DNA of 64,000 nucleotides from DASQYE01 sp035940775. Its GTDB lineage: Bacteria > Acidobacteriota > Blastocatellia > Pyrinomonadales > Pyrinomonadaceae. The stretch is from positions 62,001 to 126,000 of the forward strand of contig DASZEN010000017.1 in the NCBI GenBank assembly GCA_035940775.1, read 5' to 3'. A program made the position numbers and the translations under genes. The notes beneath the pieces were generated by a model. It ran no database searches. It saw only the letters and a program-made list of their open reading frames with translations, and was not told the origin of the DNA. The stretch's first letter is position 1. Each line of letters opens with the position of its first letter. Positions 1 to 8,362 of this stretch are shown here, piece by piece.

Positions 1-333
1 GACGTGCTCTCGCGGCTGCGCGGGCTGTCCGTCACTACCTGGAACTACATCTCCGAAGGGCAGCAGGTCAGGCACCTGGGCCCGATGGCGGAGGACTTTT
101 ACCAGGCATTTCGTCTCGGCACGGGCAACACTTCGATAGGCGTTCAGGATCTTGCCGGTGTGAGCTTGGCGGCCGTCAAAGCCCTGGAAGAGAGAACGGC
201 CCAACTGCAACAGAAGATCACCGAAGTCGAACAACTCCGCGCGAAACTGAGCACGCTCGAACAGCGCTTCGCGGCGCTCGAACAGTACATACAGGCGGGC
301 GGGAACGCGCCGCGCGCGACCGAAGCCCACTGA
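1..333 (+). CDS. Tail-fibre-type protein, C-terminal chaperone (peptidase S74-like) domain, 5' partial
   Basis: The reading frame is open from the first base of the window, so the N-terminus lies outside. The visible 110 residues carry a stretch typical of the intramolecular chaperone domain at the end of phage tail fibres and bacterial surface fibres: WNYISEG, then RHLGPMAEDFYQAF and IGVQDLAGVSLAAVKAL. A heptad-like coiled coil follows (QLQQKITEVEQLRAKLSTLE). In that family the domain helps trimerise the fibre and is then often cleaved off. In this bacterial setting it is more likely a surface fibre protein than a phage gene, since no phage neighbours are seen. A strong hairpin follows 54 bases after the stop. 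Confidence 0.7.
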   Translation, partial: DVLSRLRGLSVTTWNYISEGQQVRHLGPMAEDFYQAFRLGTGNTSIGVQDLAGVSLAAVKALEERTAQLQQKITEVEQLRAKLSTLEQRFAALEQYIQAGGNAPRATEAH

Positions 334-386
334 CACACAAGCGGCTCCTGCAAAGAGTTTAAGCTTCCAATCGCTCTGCCCGAAAC

Positions 387-428
387 ACAGACACAGTTGA
401 GAAATCAGGATTTCTCAACTGTGTCTGT
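387..428. terminator. 20-bp perfect hairpin, probable terminator
   Basis: Positions 387-406 are exactly reverse-complementary to 409-428, leaving a 2-base centre, and are followed by a T-rich run (TGCTTTTCC). It lies just downstream of the fibre gene, so it probably ends that transcript. It would also fold on the opposite strand. Confidence 0.6.
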
Positions 429-748
429 TGCTTTTCCGCTCGCGGTCTCTACCTGCCACTTTCGGCTGCGCCGCAAAGATTATTTTCCGAGACCGGAAAG
501 CCGTAAGGAAGTGTTTATGAACGGGAGTCGCCCGTCTCCGGGAGAGAGAGGTCGTTTAAGGCCGCGCGATCATTTTATGACCGAACCGGCAGTTGAATCT
601 GAGCCTCGGGTTGCGACCGTCGAATTATAAGTTTTGCTGAACTTAGTACGCAATATTTTTCATTTTACCTTATAAGCCGGTGAGCTTAACATAAGCCTGG
701 ACGAGATTTGCTGAAGGGACGAAATCAGGGACGGGATAAGAGGCTTTG
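429..748. other. Gap with no supported gene
   Basis: About 320 bases. A 77-codon open frame across 397-630 includes half of the terminator hairpin, has no ribosome-binding site and resembles nothing known, so it is not called. The AT-rich stretch around 640-690 could hold the promoter of the following gene, but no clear -35/-10 pair is visible. Confidence 0.4.
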
Positions 749-1339
749 ATGGCGATCTACAGTTCAGAGTCGACGCTCGGCGATGCCCGCGCGAAATATT
801 TCGCGCTCAACAATTTCGGCGACGGCGGCTACGACGATAACTGGGTCAAGGTCGAGTACGGCTGGATGCGCTTCTATTTTCCGAACACGCGGGCGCGCGC
901 CGCCGTCGTCAGGTATCACGACCTGCATCACATCCTGACCGAATACAGCACGACCATGCCGGGCGAGACGGAGATCAGCGCCTGGGAGATCGCGACGGGC
1001 TGTACGGCCAACTACGCCGCCTGGACTTTGAACCTGTTGGGCTTCGGCTTCGGCCTCCTGATTAACAGGCGCGGCGTCTACCGCGCCTTTTTGAGAGGGC
1101 GGCATAGCGAGAACCTGTACGCGTTCCCCTTCGACGACGCCCTGCTTGAGAGCAAGGTGGGAGAGATGCGCTGCCTGCTCGGTCTCGATAGAGAGCACAT
1201 CGCGGCCACGCCCGCCGACAAGAGGGCTTTCGCTTTGTGGGCGAGCGCAGGTTTCGCGACCCTGATGGCGGGGTATGCGTTCATCCTCGCCCCGTTGGTT
1301 CTTCTGTTGATCTGGATTTTCCGTGCGGCGCGCGGTTAG
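749..1339 (+). CDS. Coq4-like protein with C-terminal membrane anchor
   Basis: A protein of 196 residues. Its core has the Coq4 metal-binding signature HDxxH-(x)11-E: His57, Asp58, His61 and Glu73, followed by ISAWEIATGCTANY. Coq4 is known from eukaryotic and some bacterial ubiquinone synthesis, where it binds Zn and acts in or organises the pathway. Whether this bacterium makes ubiquinone is not visible here, so a quinone- or lipid-related role is inference. A hydrophobic helix at about residues 160-190 (GFATLMAGYAFILAPLVLLL) suggests membrane anchoring, as does the segment LLGFGFGLLI. The gene sits directly upstream of the sdh operon but about 170 bases away, with its own stop before the sdh promoter. 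Start: ATG at 749; a TTG precedes it at 746. Confidence 0.65.
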   Translation: MAIYSSESTLGDARAKYFALNNFGDGGYDDNWVKVEYGWMRFYFPNTRARAAVVRYHDLHHILTEYSTTMPGETEISAWEIATGCTANYAAWTLNLLGFGFGLLINRRGVYRAFLRGRHSENLYAFPFDDALLESKVGEMRCLLGLDREHIAATPADKRAFALWASAGFATLMAGYAFILAPLVLLLIWIFRAARG

Positions 1340-1378
1340 GGGAAAGGAGGCGGCGCGCGTGAAGCCTGTGGGTCAAGG

Positions 1379-1406
1379 TTGCTTTTCGGGCGCTGACCGC
1401 TATAAT
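1379..1406 (+). promoter_or_regulatory. Probable promoter of the sdhCAB operon
   Basis: TTGCTT at 1379-1384, a 16-base spacer and a perfect TATAAT at 1401-1406. Transcription would begin near 1413, leaving a leader of about 95 bases before sdhC. Confidence 0.55.
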
Positions 1407-1507
1407 TTCAGGCGTTCGATCCGAAATCTTGCTAACCCGCACTTTTGAAGTCCGTCAGCAGAAGCTCTTTTGACAGCCTTCCAGGCGAAGGAGTGTTTTC
1501 AGTAGCC

Positions 1508-2182
1508 ATGGCTATTCGTATCAGCAGGACTTTCATCCTGCGCAAGCTTCACCAGTTGTCAGGCATCGTTCCGCTGAGCCTTTTTGTGCTGGAGCATTTC
1601 TACACCAACTCGAAAGCTCTGACGGGCGCGAAGGATTTCAACGAGGCGGTCGCCGGTCTGCAATCGATCCCCTACATCCTGTTCGTCGAGATCGGCGGCA
1701 TCTTCATCCCGCTCATCTATCACGCCGTCTACGGACTGGTGATTACGTGGGAGATGCGCCCGAACAATCTTTCATACCCGTACCCGCGCAACTGGTTCTA
1801 TACGATTCAACGCGTGACGGGCATGATTCTCTTCTTCTTCATCACGTTCCACGTCCTGAACTTTCGCTTCGGATTGATTCCGGGCCTCAACACCATCTCG
1901 GTCGCTCATGCCCCGGAACAAGCCTTCGACATTGTTCGCGGTGAATTTCTGAACACCTGGATTTTTGCCGTTTATGTTATCGGCATTACGTCTACGGTCT
2001 GGCATCTGGCCAACGGCATCTGGCTCTTTCTGGTTGATTGGGGAATCACTATCGGCGCGCGCGCGCAGCGCCTTACGGGCTACGCCTGCATCGCTTTCGG
2101 GCTGTTGCTGCTGGCCGTCGGCATCAACGCGGCGGCGGCCTTCGTGCGCCACGGCGGCCTGTTAGGAGGGATACTTTATTAA
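1508..2182 (+). CDS. sdhC: Succinate dehydrogenase cytochrome b558 subunit
   Basis: Membrane anchor of complex II; it passes electrons from succinate to quinone. 224 residues with five predicted membrane helices. Four of them carry a histidine well placed as a haem ligand (LHQLSG, IYHAVYG, FHVLNF, VWHLANG), which matches the single-subunit diheme b558 type of Bacillus and Wolinella rather than the two-subunit SdhC/SdhD type. I chose ATG 1508 because the protein then begins MAIRISRTF just before the first helix; GTG 1493 and TTG 1445 are in-frame alternatives, and AAGGAG lies at 1488-1493. The stop overlaps the sdhA start by one base, which implies translational coupling. Confidence 0.92.
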   Translation: MAIRISRTFILRKLHQLSGIVPLSLFVLEHFYTNSKALTGAKDFNEAVAGLQSIPYILFVEIGGIFIPLIYHAVYGLVITWEMRPNNLSYPYPRNWFYTIQRVTGMILFFFITFHVLNFRFGLIPGLNTISVAHAPEQAFDIVRGEFLNTWIFAVYVIGITSTVWHLANGIWLFLVDWGITIGARAQRLTGYACIAFGLLLLAVGINAAAAFVRHGGLLGGILY

Positions 2183-4227
2183 TGGCAAACGCAGCAAGCA
2201 ACGGCATCAGGATCGCCATCGTCGGCGGCGGGCTCGCGGGACTGGCGGCGGCCATGAAGATCGCCGAAGGCGGCCACTCGGTTGACCTCTTCTCAATCGT
2301 GCCGGTCAAGCGCTCGCATTCGGTCTGCGCGCAGGGCGGCATCAACGGCGCGGTCAATACAAAGGGCGAGGGCGATTCGACCTGGGAGCATTTCGACGAC
2401 ACCGTTTATGGCGGAGACTTTCTGGCCAACCAGCCGCCCGCCAAAGCCATGTGCGAGATGGCCCCTTCGATCATCTATCTCTTCGACCGCATGGGCGTTC
2501 CCTTCTCGCGTACCACAGAAGGGTTGCTGGATTTCCGTCGCTTCGGCGGAACCAAGCATCACCGCACGGCGTTCGCCGGAGCGAGCACGGGCCAGCAGCT
2601 TCTCTACGCCCTGGACGAGCAGGTGAGACGCCGCGAAGTCGATGGCAAGGTTCAGAAGTACGAGGGCTGGGAGATGATGTCGCTCGTTCTGGACGATCAC
2701 GGGGTCTGTCGCGGGCTGGTGGCGATGAACTTGCAGACTCTGGAGCTGAAAGCCTTCAAGGCCGACGCGGTCATCATGGCGACCGGGGGGCCGGGCCTGA
2801 TCTTCGGCAAGTCTACGAACTCGATGGTCTGCACGGGCTCGGCCGTCTCCGCCTGTTACCAGCAGGGCGCGCGTTACGCCAACGGCGAGTTCATACAGGT
2901 ACATCCGACCTCGATTCCGGGCGAGGACAAGCTGCGACTAATGAGTGAGTCGGCGCGCGGCGAGGGCGGGCGCGTCTGGGTTCCGCGCCAGCCGGGCGAC
3001 ACGCGCGCCCCGTCTTCGATCCCGGAAGGGGAGCGCTGGTATTTCCTCGAAGAGAAGTATCCGGCTTACGGCAACCTCGTGCCGCGCGACATCGCGACGC
3101 GCGAAATCTTTCAGGTCTGCCTCGACGGTCAGGGCATCGGCGGCGAGAATCAGGTCTATCTAGATCTGTCGCACATCCCTGCTGAAACGCTCGACCGCAA
3201 GCTCGGCGCGATCCTCGAAATCTACGAGATGTTCGTCGGCGACGATCCGCGCCACGTGCCGATGCGAATATTTCCGGGCGTGCATTATTCGATGGGCGGG
3301 TTGTGGGTCGATTTCAATCAGCGCACCAATATTCCGGGCCTGCTGGCCGCTGGCGAGTGTGATTATTCGATTCACGGCGCGAACCGTCTCGGCGCGAACT
3401 CCCTGGTCAGTTGCGTCTACGGCGGTTTCATAGCCGCTCCGGCCGCCATCGAGTTCGCCAAATCGGTCGAGCGTAACGGGCACGACGACTCCAGGATTTA
3501 CGAGCAGGAGTTGAAGCGGCAGGAGGAGATCAACGACGCGCTCGTTCGCCAGTCGGGCACGGAGAACCAGTACAAGCTGCACGAAGAGATGGGCAAGTGG
3601 ATGACGGATAACGTGACGGTCGTCCGCTATAACGATAAGCTGCAAGCGACCGACAATAAGCTGCTCGAATTGATGGATCGCTACGAACGCATCTCGATCA
3701 ACGACTCGAACCTGTGGGCGACGATGGCCCTTCCACACGCGCGGCATCTGAAGAACATGCTGGAGCTTGCGCGCGTCATCACGCTCGGCGCTTTGAACCG
3801 CAACGAATCGCGCGGCGCTCACTATAAGCCGGACTTTCCAAACCGCGACGACGAGAACTTTTTGAAGACAACCATCGCTGAATATTCAGGCGAAGGGCCC
3901 GTCATCTCTTACGAAGCGGTCGACATCTCTCTCATCCCGCCGCGAAAGCGCGACTACAGCAAGGGCAAGCAGGAGAAGCAGCAGACGGCAACCGTCGCAG
4001 CAACGGTCGCCTCAAGCGCGGCCACGGCGTCCAACCTTCCGCCCAAAGACGGCGCCGAGCAGGTTCCCGCCGAAGGTTGGGAGCAAAAGCCCAAAGATTT
4101 GAGCGGCCCGGCCGTCTGGGATCAGAATAAAGAGGAAGTCCGCGACGTGAATCACGGAGAGGCGGAAACCAGACGGCAGCAGGGCAAATCACTTGAGGAC
4201 GCAGGGGGGAAATCCGACGAGCTATGA
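2182..4227 (+). CDS. sdhA: Succinate dehydrogenase flavoprotein subunit
   Basis: Catalytic subunit that oxidises succinate to fumarate with covalently bound FAD. 681 residues. The N-terminal FAD fold (IAIVGGGLAGLAAAMKIA) is followed by the flavinylation region SVCAQGGINGA. The substrate region HPTSIPGEDKLRLMSESARGEGG and the capping segment RIFPGVHYSMGGLW are also present, as is the C-terminal ALPHARHLKNMLELARVI. A tail of about 80 residues after GKQEKQQ is rich in Ala, Gln, Glu and Lys and lies outside the conserved enzyme. The start at 2182 has a strong AGGAGGG at 2164-2170 and overlaps the sdhC stop. The stop overlaps sdhB by four bases (ATGA). Confidence 0.95.
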   Translation: MANAASNGIRIAIVGGGLAGLAAAMKIAEGGHSVDLFSIVPVKRSHSVCAQGGINGAVNTKGEGDSTWEHFDDTVYGGDFLANQPPAKAMCEMAPSIIYLFDRMGVPFSRTTEGLLDFRRFGGTKHHRTAFAGASTGQQLLYALDEQVRRREVDGKVQKYEGWEMMSLVLDDHGVCRGLVAMNLQTLELKAFKADAVIMATGGPGLIFGKSTNSMVCTGSAVSACYQQGARYANGEFIQVHPTSIPGEDKLRLMSESARGEGGRVWVPRQPGDTRAPSSIPEGERWYFLEEKYPAYGNLVPRDIATREIFQVCLDGQGIGGENQVYLDLSHIPAETLDRKLGAILEIYEMFVGDDPRHVPMRIFPGVHYSMGGLWVDFNQRTNIPGLLAAGECDYSIHGANRLGANSLVSCVYGGFIAAPAAIEFAKSVERNGHDDSRIYEQELKRQEEINDALVRQSGTENQYKLHEEMGKWMTDNVTVVRYNDKLQATDNKLLELMDRYERISINDSNLWATMALPHARHLKNMLELARVITLGALNRNESRGAHYKPDFPNRDDENFLKTTIAEYSGEGPVISYEAVDISLIPPRKRDYSKGKQEKQQTATVAATVASSAATASNLPPKDGAEQVPAEGWEQKPKDLSGPAVWDQNKEEVRDVNHGEAETRRQQGKSLEDAGGKSDEL

Positions 4228-5015
4228 GCGCCCAAACACATTCAGCAGCAGCAGCAGCACCGCGACGCGCGACGCCGAAGTCTGTAGAGATACGGATTCG
4301 CCGCCGCGAAAAACCGGACTCGCCGCAATACTGGGAGACGTTCGAGATACCGTACAGACCAAATCTGAACATCATCTCCTGTCTGATGGAGGTTCAAAAG
4401 AATCCCGTCACGAAAGACGGCAAGCGCACTACCCCGCCCGTTTGGAATATGAACTGTCTGGAACAGGTCTGCGGCATCTGCACCATGATAATTAACGGTC
4501 GCGTGCGCCAGTCCTGCTCGGCGCTCGTGGATCAGTTAGACCTTCCGATCACGCTTGAGCCGATGACGAAGTTCCCGAACGTACGCGACCTCATCGTTGA
4601 CCGCCAGCGGATGTTCGATCATCTCAAGCAGGTCAAAGCCTGGATTGAGATCGACGGCTCCTATGATCTGGGGCCGGGCCCGCGTATGGATCAGACGGAC
4701 GTGGCGGAGCGCTACGCCTACTCGCGCTGCATGACCTGCGGCTGCTGTCTCGAAGCCTGCCCGCAATACGACGAGGATCAGTACATAGGGCCGCAGGCCA
4801 TCGCGCAGGTGCGACTGATGAACATGCACCCTTCCGGGAAGATGACGCGCGACGAGCGCCTCGAAGGCATCATGCAGGAGGACGGCATCACCAACTGCGG
4901 CAACGCGCAGAACTGCGTCAAGGTCTGCCCGATGTCCATCCCCCTGACGAAAGCCATCTACGAGGAGAACCGCGAGACGGTCGTCCACGGCCTCTTCGGC
5001 TGGCTGAAACATTAA
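4224..5015 (+). CDS. sdhB: Succinate dehydrogenase iron-sulfur subunit
   Basis: Electron-transfer subunit of complex II, 263 residues. The N-terminal ferredoxin-like domain has the [2Fe-2S] cysteines in CLEQVCGIC with a fourth in RVRQSC. The C-terminal half has the [4Fe-4S] and [3Fe-4S] clusters: CMTCGCCLEACP and CGNAQNCVKVCP. The N-terminus carries an Ala/Ser-rich extension of about 25 residues before the conserved start. It is the last gene of sdhCAB, coupled to sdhA by an ATGA overlap. No obvious terminator hairpin follows. Confidence 0.95.
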   Translation: MSAQTHSAAAAAPRRATPKSVEIRIRRREKPDSPQYWETFEIPYRPNLNIISCLMEVQKNPVTKDGKRTTPPVWNMNCLEQVCGICTMIINGRVRQSCSALVDQLDLPITLEPMTKFPNVRDLIVDRQRMFDHLKQVKAWIEIDGSYDLGPGPRMDQTDVAERYAYSRCMTCGCCLEACPQYDEDQYIGPQAIAQVRLMNMHPSGKMTRDERLEGIMQEDGITNCGNAQNCVKVCPMSIPLTKAIYEENRETVVHGLFGWLKH

Positions 5016-5083
5016 TCTTCCGCGCCATTTCCGCACGGAACAAAATTGAAGCAAACCCTCGCGTCTCAACGTATTTTTCAGCC

Positions 5084-5265
5084 GTGAAGTACGCGGGCCC
5101 CGGCGACCGCGACAGGGCCTTCGCGTGGCTCGAAAAAGCATACGAGGAGCGCGCACCCGGCTCGTACAGCTCAAGCTCGACCCGATGCTCGACCCGATGC
5201 TCGCCCCGCTGCGCTCAGGCCCCGGATATGCGAGCCTGCTCGCTCGCCTCCACCTCGCGCCTTGA
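5084..5265 (+). pseudogene. Frameshifted C-terminal remnant of a TPR-type protein
   Basis: Read in one frame from 5084 the DNA gives KYAGPGDRDRAFAWLEKAYEER, a typical last TPR of large acidobacterial TPR/kinase or cyclase proteins. From about 5155 the family's usual ending continues in another frame as RLVQLKLDPMLDPML, then APLRSGPGYASLLARLHLAP and a TGA at 5263-5265. The two halves together match the known pattern (LEKAYEER..L..L..DP..DPLRSDPRF..LL.R..L), so this is a decayed fragment with a single-base frameshift and no N-terminal portion. A sequencing error cannot explain the missing upstream part. Confidence 0.65.
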
Positions 5266-5422
5266 GCCGGGGAATCTTCTCGCCCCGAATTGAAGAAAAC
5301 TTCTTGCCATCAGAGGCCAATCTGTATAAACTCGATTCAAGGCTGGCATGAACGGTCGCTGCTGCCGCCTACGCCTTCGCAAACTCTCTCCAAAGAAGAC
5401 ACGCCGGAGCTTTTACACACAA

Positions 5423-7126
5423 ATGAATAATCCTGATTCTGTGATCGAGCAGAAGCAAGAATCGTCTGTGCCGATGGATGCCCTGACTTCGCGCCTCAAC
5501 GCGGCGCGCTCGCCGCAGGGCATTCTTGAGGCGCTGGCTGGCGAGGGTGCGACTCGGCCCCTCGGCTTCGACTATTGCAGCCTGGTGCTGCCCGCGCCCG
5601 ACGGCAAGGGGATTCGGACGTGGCGCACGCCCCGCTCCGCCGAGACCTTTAACCGCGCGGCCTCTATGGAGACGCTTAATACGGGCGAGCCGTTTCTCGC
5701 GCAGGTCTTGAGCGAGGGCAACGCGCGACTTCTTGATAGCGACGAGATCAAGGGCGGCGCGGCAAATTGCTTCGAGCGCGACGTTCAGTCGGCGCTCGCG
5801 CTCCCGCTCGTCTTCGGCGGCAGATGCTTCGGTCTTCTCTGTTTGGCGAGCGTCCGTTCCGACGCTTACAAGAAGGATGATGCGGGGCGTCTGAGATGGC
5901 TGGCCGATCACGTGGCGGCGGTCGCGCAGGCGATTCTGCTGCGCGAGCGTATGGAGATCGTGACGGAGGCCGAGCGTGAGATCGCGCGGCTCAAGAGCGG
6001 ATTCATCAATACCCTCGTACGCGACATACGTTTTCCGTTGACGAGCGTGCTCGGGCTCCTTGAGCTGTTCGAGTCGAAGCTGCAAGCGCGCGAGCCTTTC
6101 GATATGGAGGATCGTCAACTGCTCGGCTCGGCGCTTGAGAACGGCGACCGCATGCGCCGCCTCCTGGACGATCACCTTGAGGTGGCCCGACAGCAGGACA
6201 GGCCGCTCATGCTCGTGCCGGAAGAGGTGAGCGTGCTCCGGCTGCTCGAAGATGTGGCCGAGCCTCTGCGCGGCGAAGCGGCGCTGCGTGGCGTCGAGCT
6301 TAACGTCAACCTCACGGCACGCGACCTCAATCTTCACGCTGATGCGCGACAGGCGCGGCGCGCGCTCTGCCACATCCTGACCGTGGCGCTCGACGCGACG
6401 CGTGACGGCGGCGCTGTCCAGATCGAGGCGCAGACGATCACGGGCACGCGCGTCGGCGACGAAGGACGCCGCCTCGTCGTCATCAACGTCACAGATAGCG
6501 GCGAGGGGATTCCGGCCGAAGAAGTACCGTTCGTCTTCGATGCTTTCTGGCAGTCGAGCGACCTTCGCACAAACGTCGTTCGTGGCGTCGGGCTGGCGAT
6601 TGCCAAGCGGGTCGCAGCCGCGCACGGCGGCAACGTTTCCGTCCGCAGCCAGGTCGGCGTGGGCACTACCTATTCGATCATCCTTCCGGCCAGCCAGCAG
6701 GCGTCGCCCAGAGACACCAACCGTATCCTGATCGTCGACGACGTGCCGGAGATACTGCTGCTGTTACGCAAGCTCGTGGCGCGGATGGGCCATCAGGTGG
6801 AGATCGCGGCGGGCGCGGGCGAGGCGCTTGAAATCATGCGCGCCAAGCGGATCGATCTTCTTCTCACGGACTGGTCCATGCCCGGCATGAACGGCGGCGA
6901 GCTGATCCGCGCTCTCAAGCGCGACGAGCGTCTCTCAAATATCCCGACCATAGTGCTGACGGGCCACGACACCGAAGTGGAGAGAAGCGAAGCGCGCGCC
7001 GCCGGTTGCAATCGCTTTCTGGTCAAGCCGATCAAGCGCGACGAATTGCAGCGCGTCATCGCCGAGCTGTTAGCGACCGCCGCCGCCGCCGCCGCCGACC
7101 GGGGCGATAAAGTAGAAGTAAAGTAG
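5423..7126 (+). CDS. Hybrid histidine-kinase-like protein (GAF, degenerate kinase, receiver)
   Basis: A soluble protein of 567 residues. Order: GAF-like sensor (about 35-170), dimerisation/H-box region (about 183-265), ATPase-like domain (about 290-425), receiver (about 433-550). The H-box reads FINTLVRDIRFPLTSVLG, so the phospho-accepting His of the usual SHEIRTPL is Arg200. The N-box is also off consensus: NLLSN is replaced by HILTV at 317-321. The G1 box (DSGEGIP) is kept, and GVGLAIAK retains part of G2. The receiver looks intact, with the acidic pair VDD, Asp483 in LLTDWSMPG and the Lys in FLVKPIK. I infer that it cannot autophosphorylate in the normal way and may act as a receiver partner or ligand-sensing scaffold. 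Start: ATG 5423; an upstream ATG at 5348 is in frame, but the extra residues resemble nothing and neither start has a clear SD. Confidence 0.82.
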   Translation: MNNPDSVIEQKQESSVPMDALTSRLNAARSPQGILEALAGEGATRPLGFDYCSLVLPAPDGKGIRTWRTPRSAETFNRAASMETLNTGEPFLAQVLSEGNARLLDSDEIKGGAANCFERDVQSALALPLVFGGRCFGLLCLASVRSDAYKKDDAGRLRWLADHVAAVAQAILLRERMEIVTEAEREIARLKSGFINTLVRDIRFPLTSVLGLLELFESKLQAREPFDMEDRQLLGSALENGDRMRRLLDDHLEVARQQDRPLMLVPEEVSVLRLLEDVAEPLRGEAALRGVELNVNLTARDLNLHADARQARRALCHILTVALDATRDGGAVQIEAQTITGTRVGDEGRRLVVINVTDSGEGIPAEEVPFVFDAFWQSSDLRTNVVRGVGLAIAKRVAAAHGGNVSVRSQVGVGTTYSIILPASQQASPRDTNRILIVDDVPEILLLLRKLVARMGHQVEIAAGAGEALEIMRAKRIDLLLTDWSMPGMNGGELIRALKRDERLSNIPTIVLTGHDTEVERSEARAAGCNRFLVKPIKRDELQRVIAELLATAAAAAADRGDKVEVK

Positions 7127-7134
7127 AAATAAAA

Positions 7135-7193
7135 AAGGGTGTAGGACAAAGGCCGGGAGCGGGTTTCGCCCTGCGCTTTTGTCTTACACCCTT
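7135..7193. terminator. Bidirectional terminator between convergent genes
   Basis: 7135-7150 pairs with 7178-7193 over 16 bp with one G-T pair. The loop contains a smaller GC-rich hairpin. A-rich and T-rich flanks lie on the appropriate sides for both the kinase-like gene and mdh. Confidence 0.65.
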
Positions 7194-7210
7194 AATAACT
7201 TTCGCCTTCT

Positions 7211-8146
7211 TTAGATACCGAGCACGTTGACGAGTTCCTGCACGGAGGCGGCGCTCTTTTGCAGCGCGATGCGTTCTTCGGCCGTCAGGTTGATCTCTAT
7301 AATCTGCTCAAGGCCGCGCGCGCCGAGCTTACACGGAACGCCTACGTAGAGACCGTTGACGCCATACTCGCCTTCCAGGTACGCGGCGCACGGCAGAATC
7401 TTTTTCTTGTCCTTGAGAATGGCTTCCGTCATCTCGACGGCCGCGGCCGACGGCGCATAGTAGGCCGAGCCGGTCTTCAACAGCGAGACGATCTCGGCCC
7501 CGCCGTTGGCCGTCCTTTTCACAATCGCGTCGAGCTGATCCTTAGCGAGCAGCTCCGTCACGGGTATCCCGGCGCAGGTCGAATAACGCGGCAGCGGAAC
7601 CATCGTATCGCCGTGACCGCCGAGGACGAAGGCCGTCACGTTCTCAACCGACACGTCGAGGGCTTCGGCCAGAAAGCAGCGCATGCGCGCCGAATCGAGC
7701 ACGCCCGCCATTCCTATGACGCGATGTTTGGGAAAGCCCGAGCGCTTGAGCGCGACCTGGCACATCGCGTCGAGCGGGTTGGAGACGATAATCAGAATCG
7801 AATCGGGCGCATATTTGACCGTCTGATCTACAACCTTAGAGACTATGTCGGCGTTGGTCTTCAAGAGGTCGTCGCGGCTCATGCCGGGCTTGCGCGGGAG
7901 ACCGGCCGTTATAATCACCACGTCGGAATCCTTCGCCAGCGCATAGTCGTTGGTCGAGCCCAGCATCCTCGCATCGAACCCTTCGATGGGCGCGGCCTGC
8001 GCCAAATCCAGCGCCTTGCCCTGCGGCACGCCCTCCATAATATCAACCAGCACGACATCGCCCAGTTCTTTACTGGCGAGCCAGTGCGCGGCCGTCGCGC
8101 CGACGTTTCCCGCACCCACCACCGTGATCTTGTTTCGCTTGCCCAT
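7211..8146 (-). CDS. mdh: Malate dehydrogenase, LDH-like type
   Basis: NAD-dependent interconversion of malate and oxaloacetate in the TCA cycle; cytoplasmic. 311 residues, the usual length for the tetrameric LDH-like bacterial form. N-terminal Rossmann motif VVGAGNVGATAA, with an Asp (VLVDI) at the end of the second strand that favours NAD. Substrate-binding arginines sit in LPRKPGMSRDDLL, the NADPL-type loop reads IVSNPLDAM, and the catalytic His is in GGHGDTMVPL. The gene converges on the kinase-like gene and is probably transcribed alone. Confidence 0.95.
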   Translation of the reverse strand: MGKRNKITVVGAGNVGATAAHWLASKELGDVVLVDIMEGVPQGKALDLAQAAPIEGFDARMLGSTNDYALAKDSDVVIITAGLPRKPGMSRDDLLKTNADIVSKVVDQTVKYAPDSILIIVSNPLDAMCQVALKRSGFPKHRVIGMAGVLDSARMRCFLAEALDVSVENVTAFVLGGHGDTMVPLPRYSTCAGIPVTELLAKDQLDAIVKRTANGGAEIVSLLKTGSAYYAPSAAAVEMTEAILKDKKKILPCAAYLEGEYGVNGLYVGVPCKLGARGLEQIIEINLTAEERIALQKSAASVQELVNVLGI

Positions 8147-8362
8147 AACTTTTCTTTGAGTCCTTTCGATTGAGATCAGCGATCAACGATCAGTTACAGG
8201 CCGCTTCCGCCTCGTCTTGGAACTGACTGATCGTCGGCAGCTACATGTTTGCTATGATTAGGATATGAAAGAGCGCGAGTTTACAGGCGCTCTGGCGCGG
8301 GTGTCAAGATAAGCAGTCGGCGCGCTTCATGGCCCGACTGGTGTCCGTGGCTGAAATTCCCG

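Noticed and set aside
1..333. Prophage remnant indicated by the tail-fibre-type domain
   Set aside because: The same chaperone domain occurs in chromosomal surface proteins and there is no other phage gene in the window.
397..630. 77-codon frame downstream of the first gene
   Set aside because: It starts inside the terminator hairpin, has no ribosome-binding site and resembles no protein.
8174..8195. Triple GATCAGC/GATCAAC/GATCAGT repeat upstream of mdh
   Set aside because: Short and imperfect; could be an operator but nothing else supports it.
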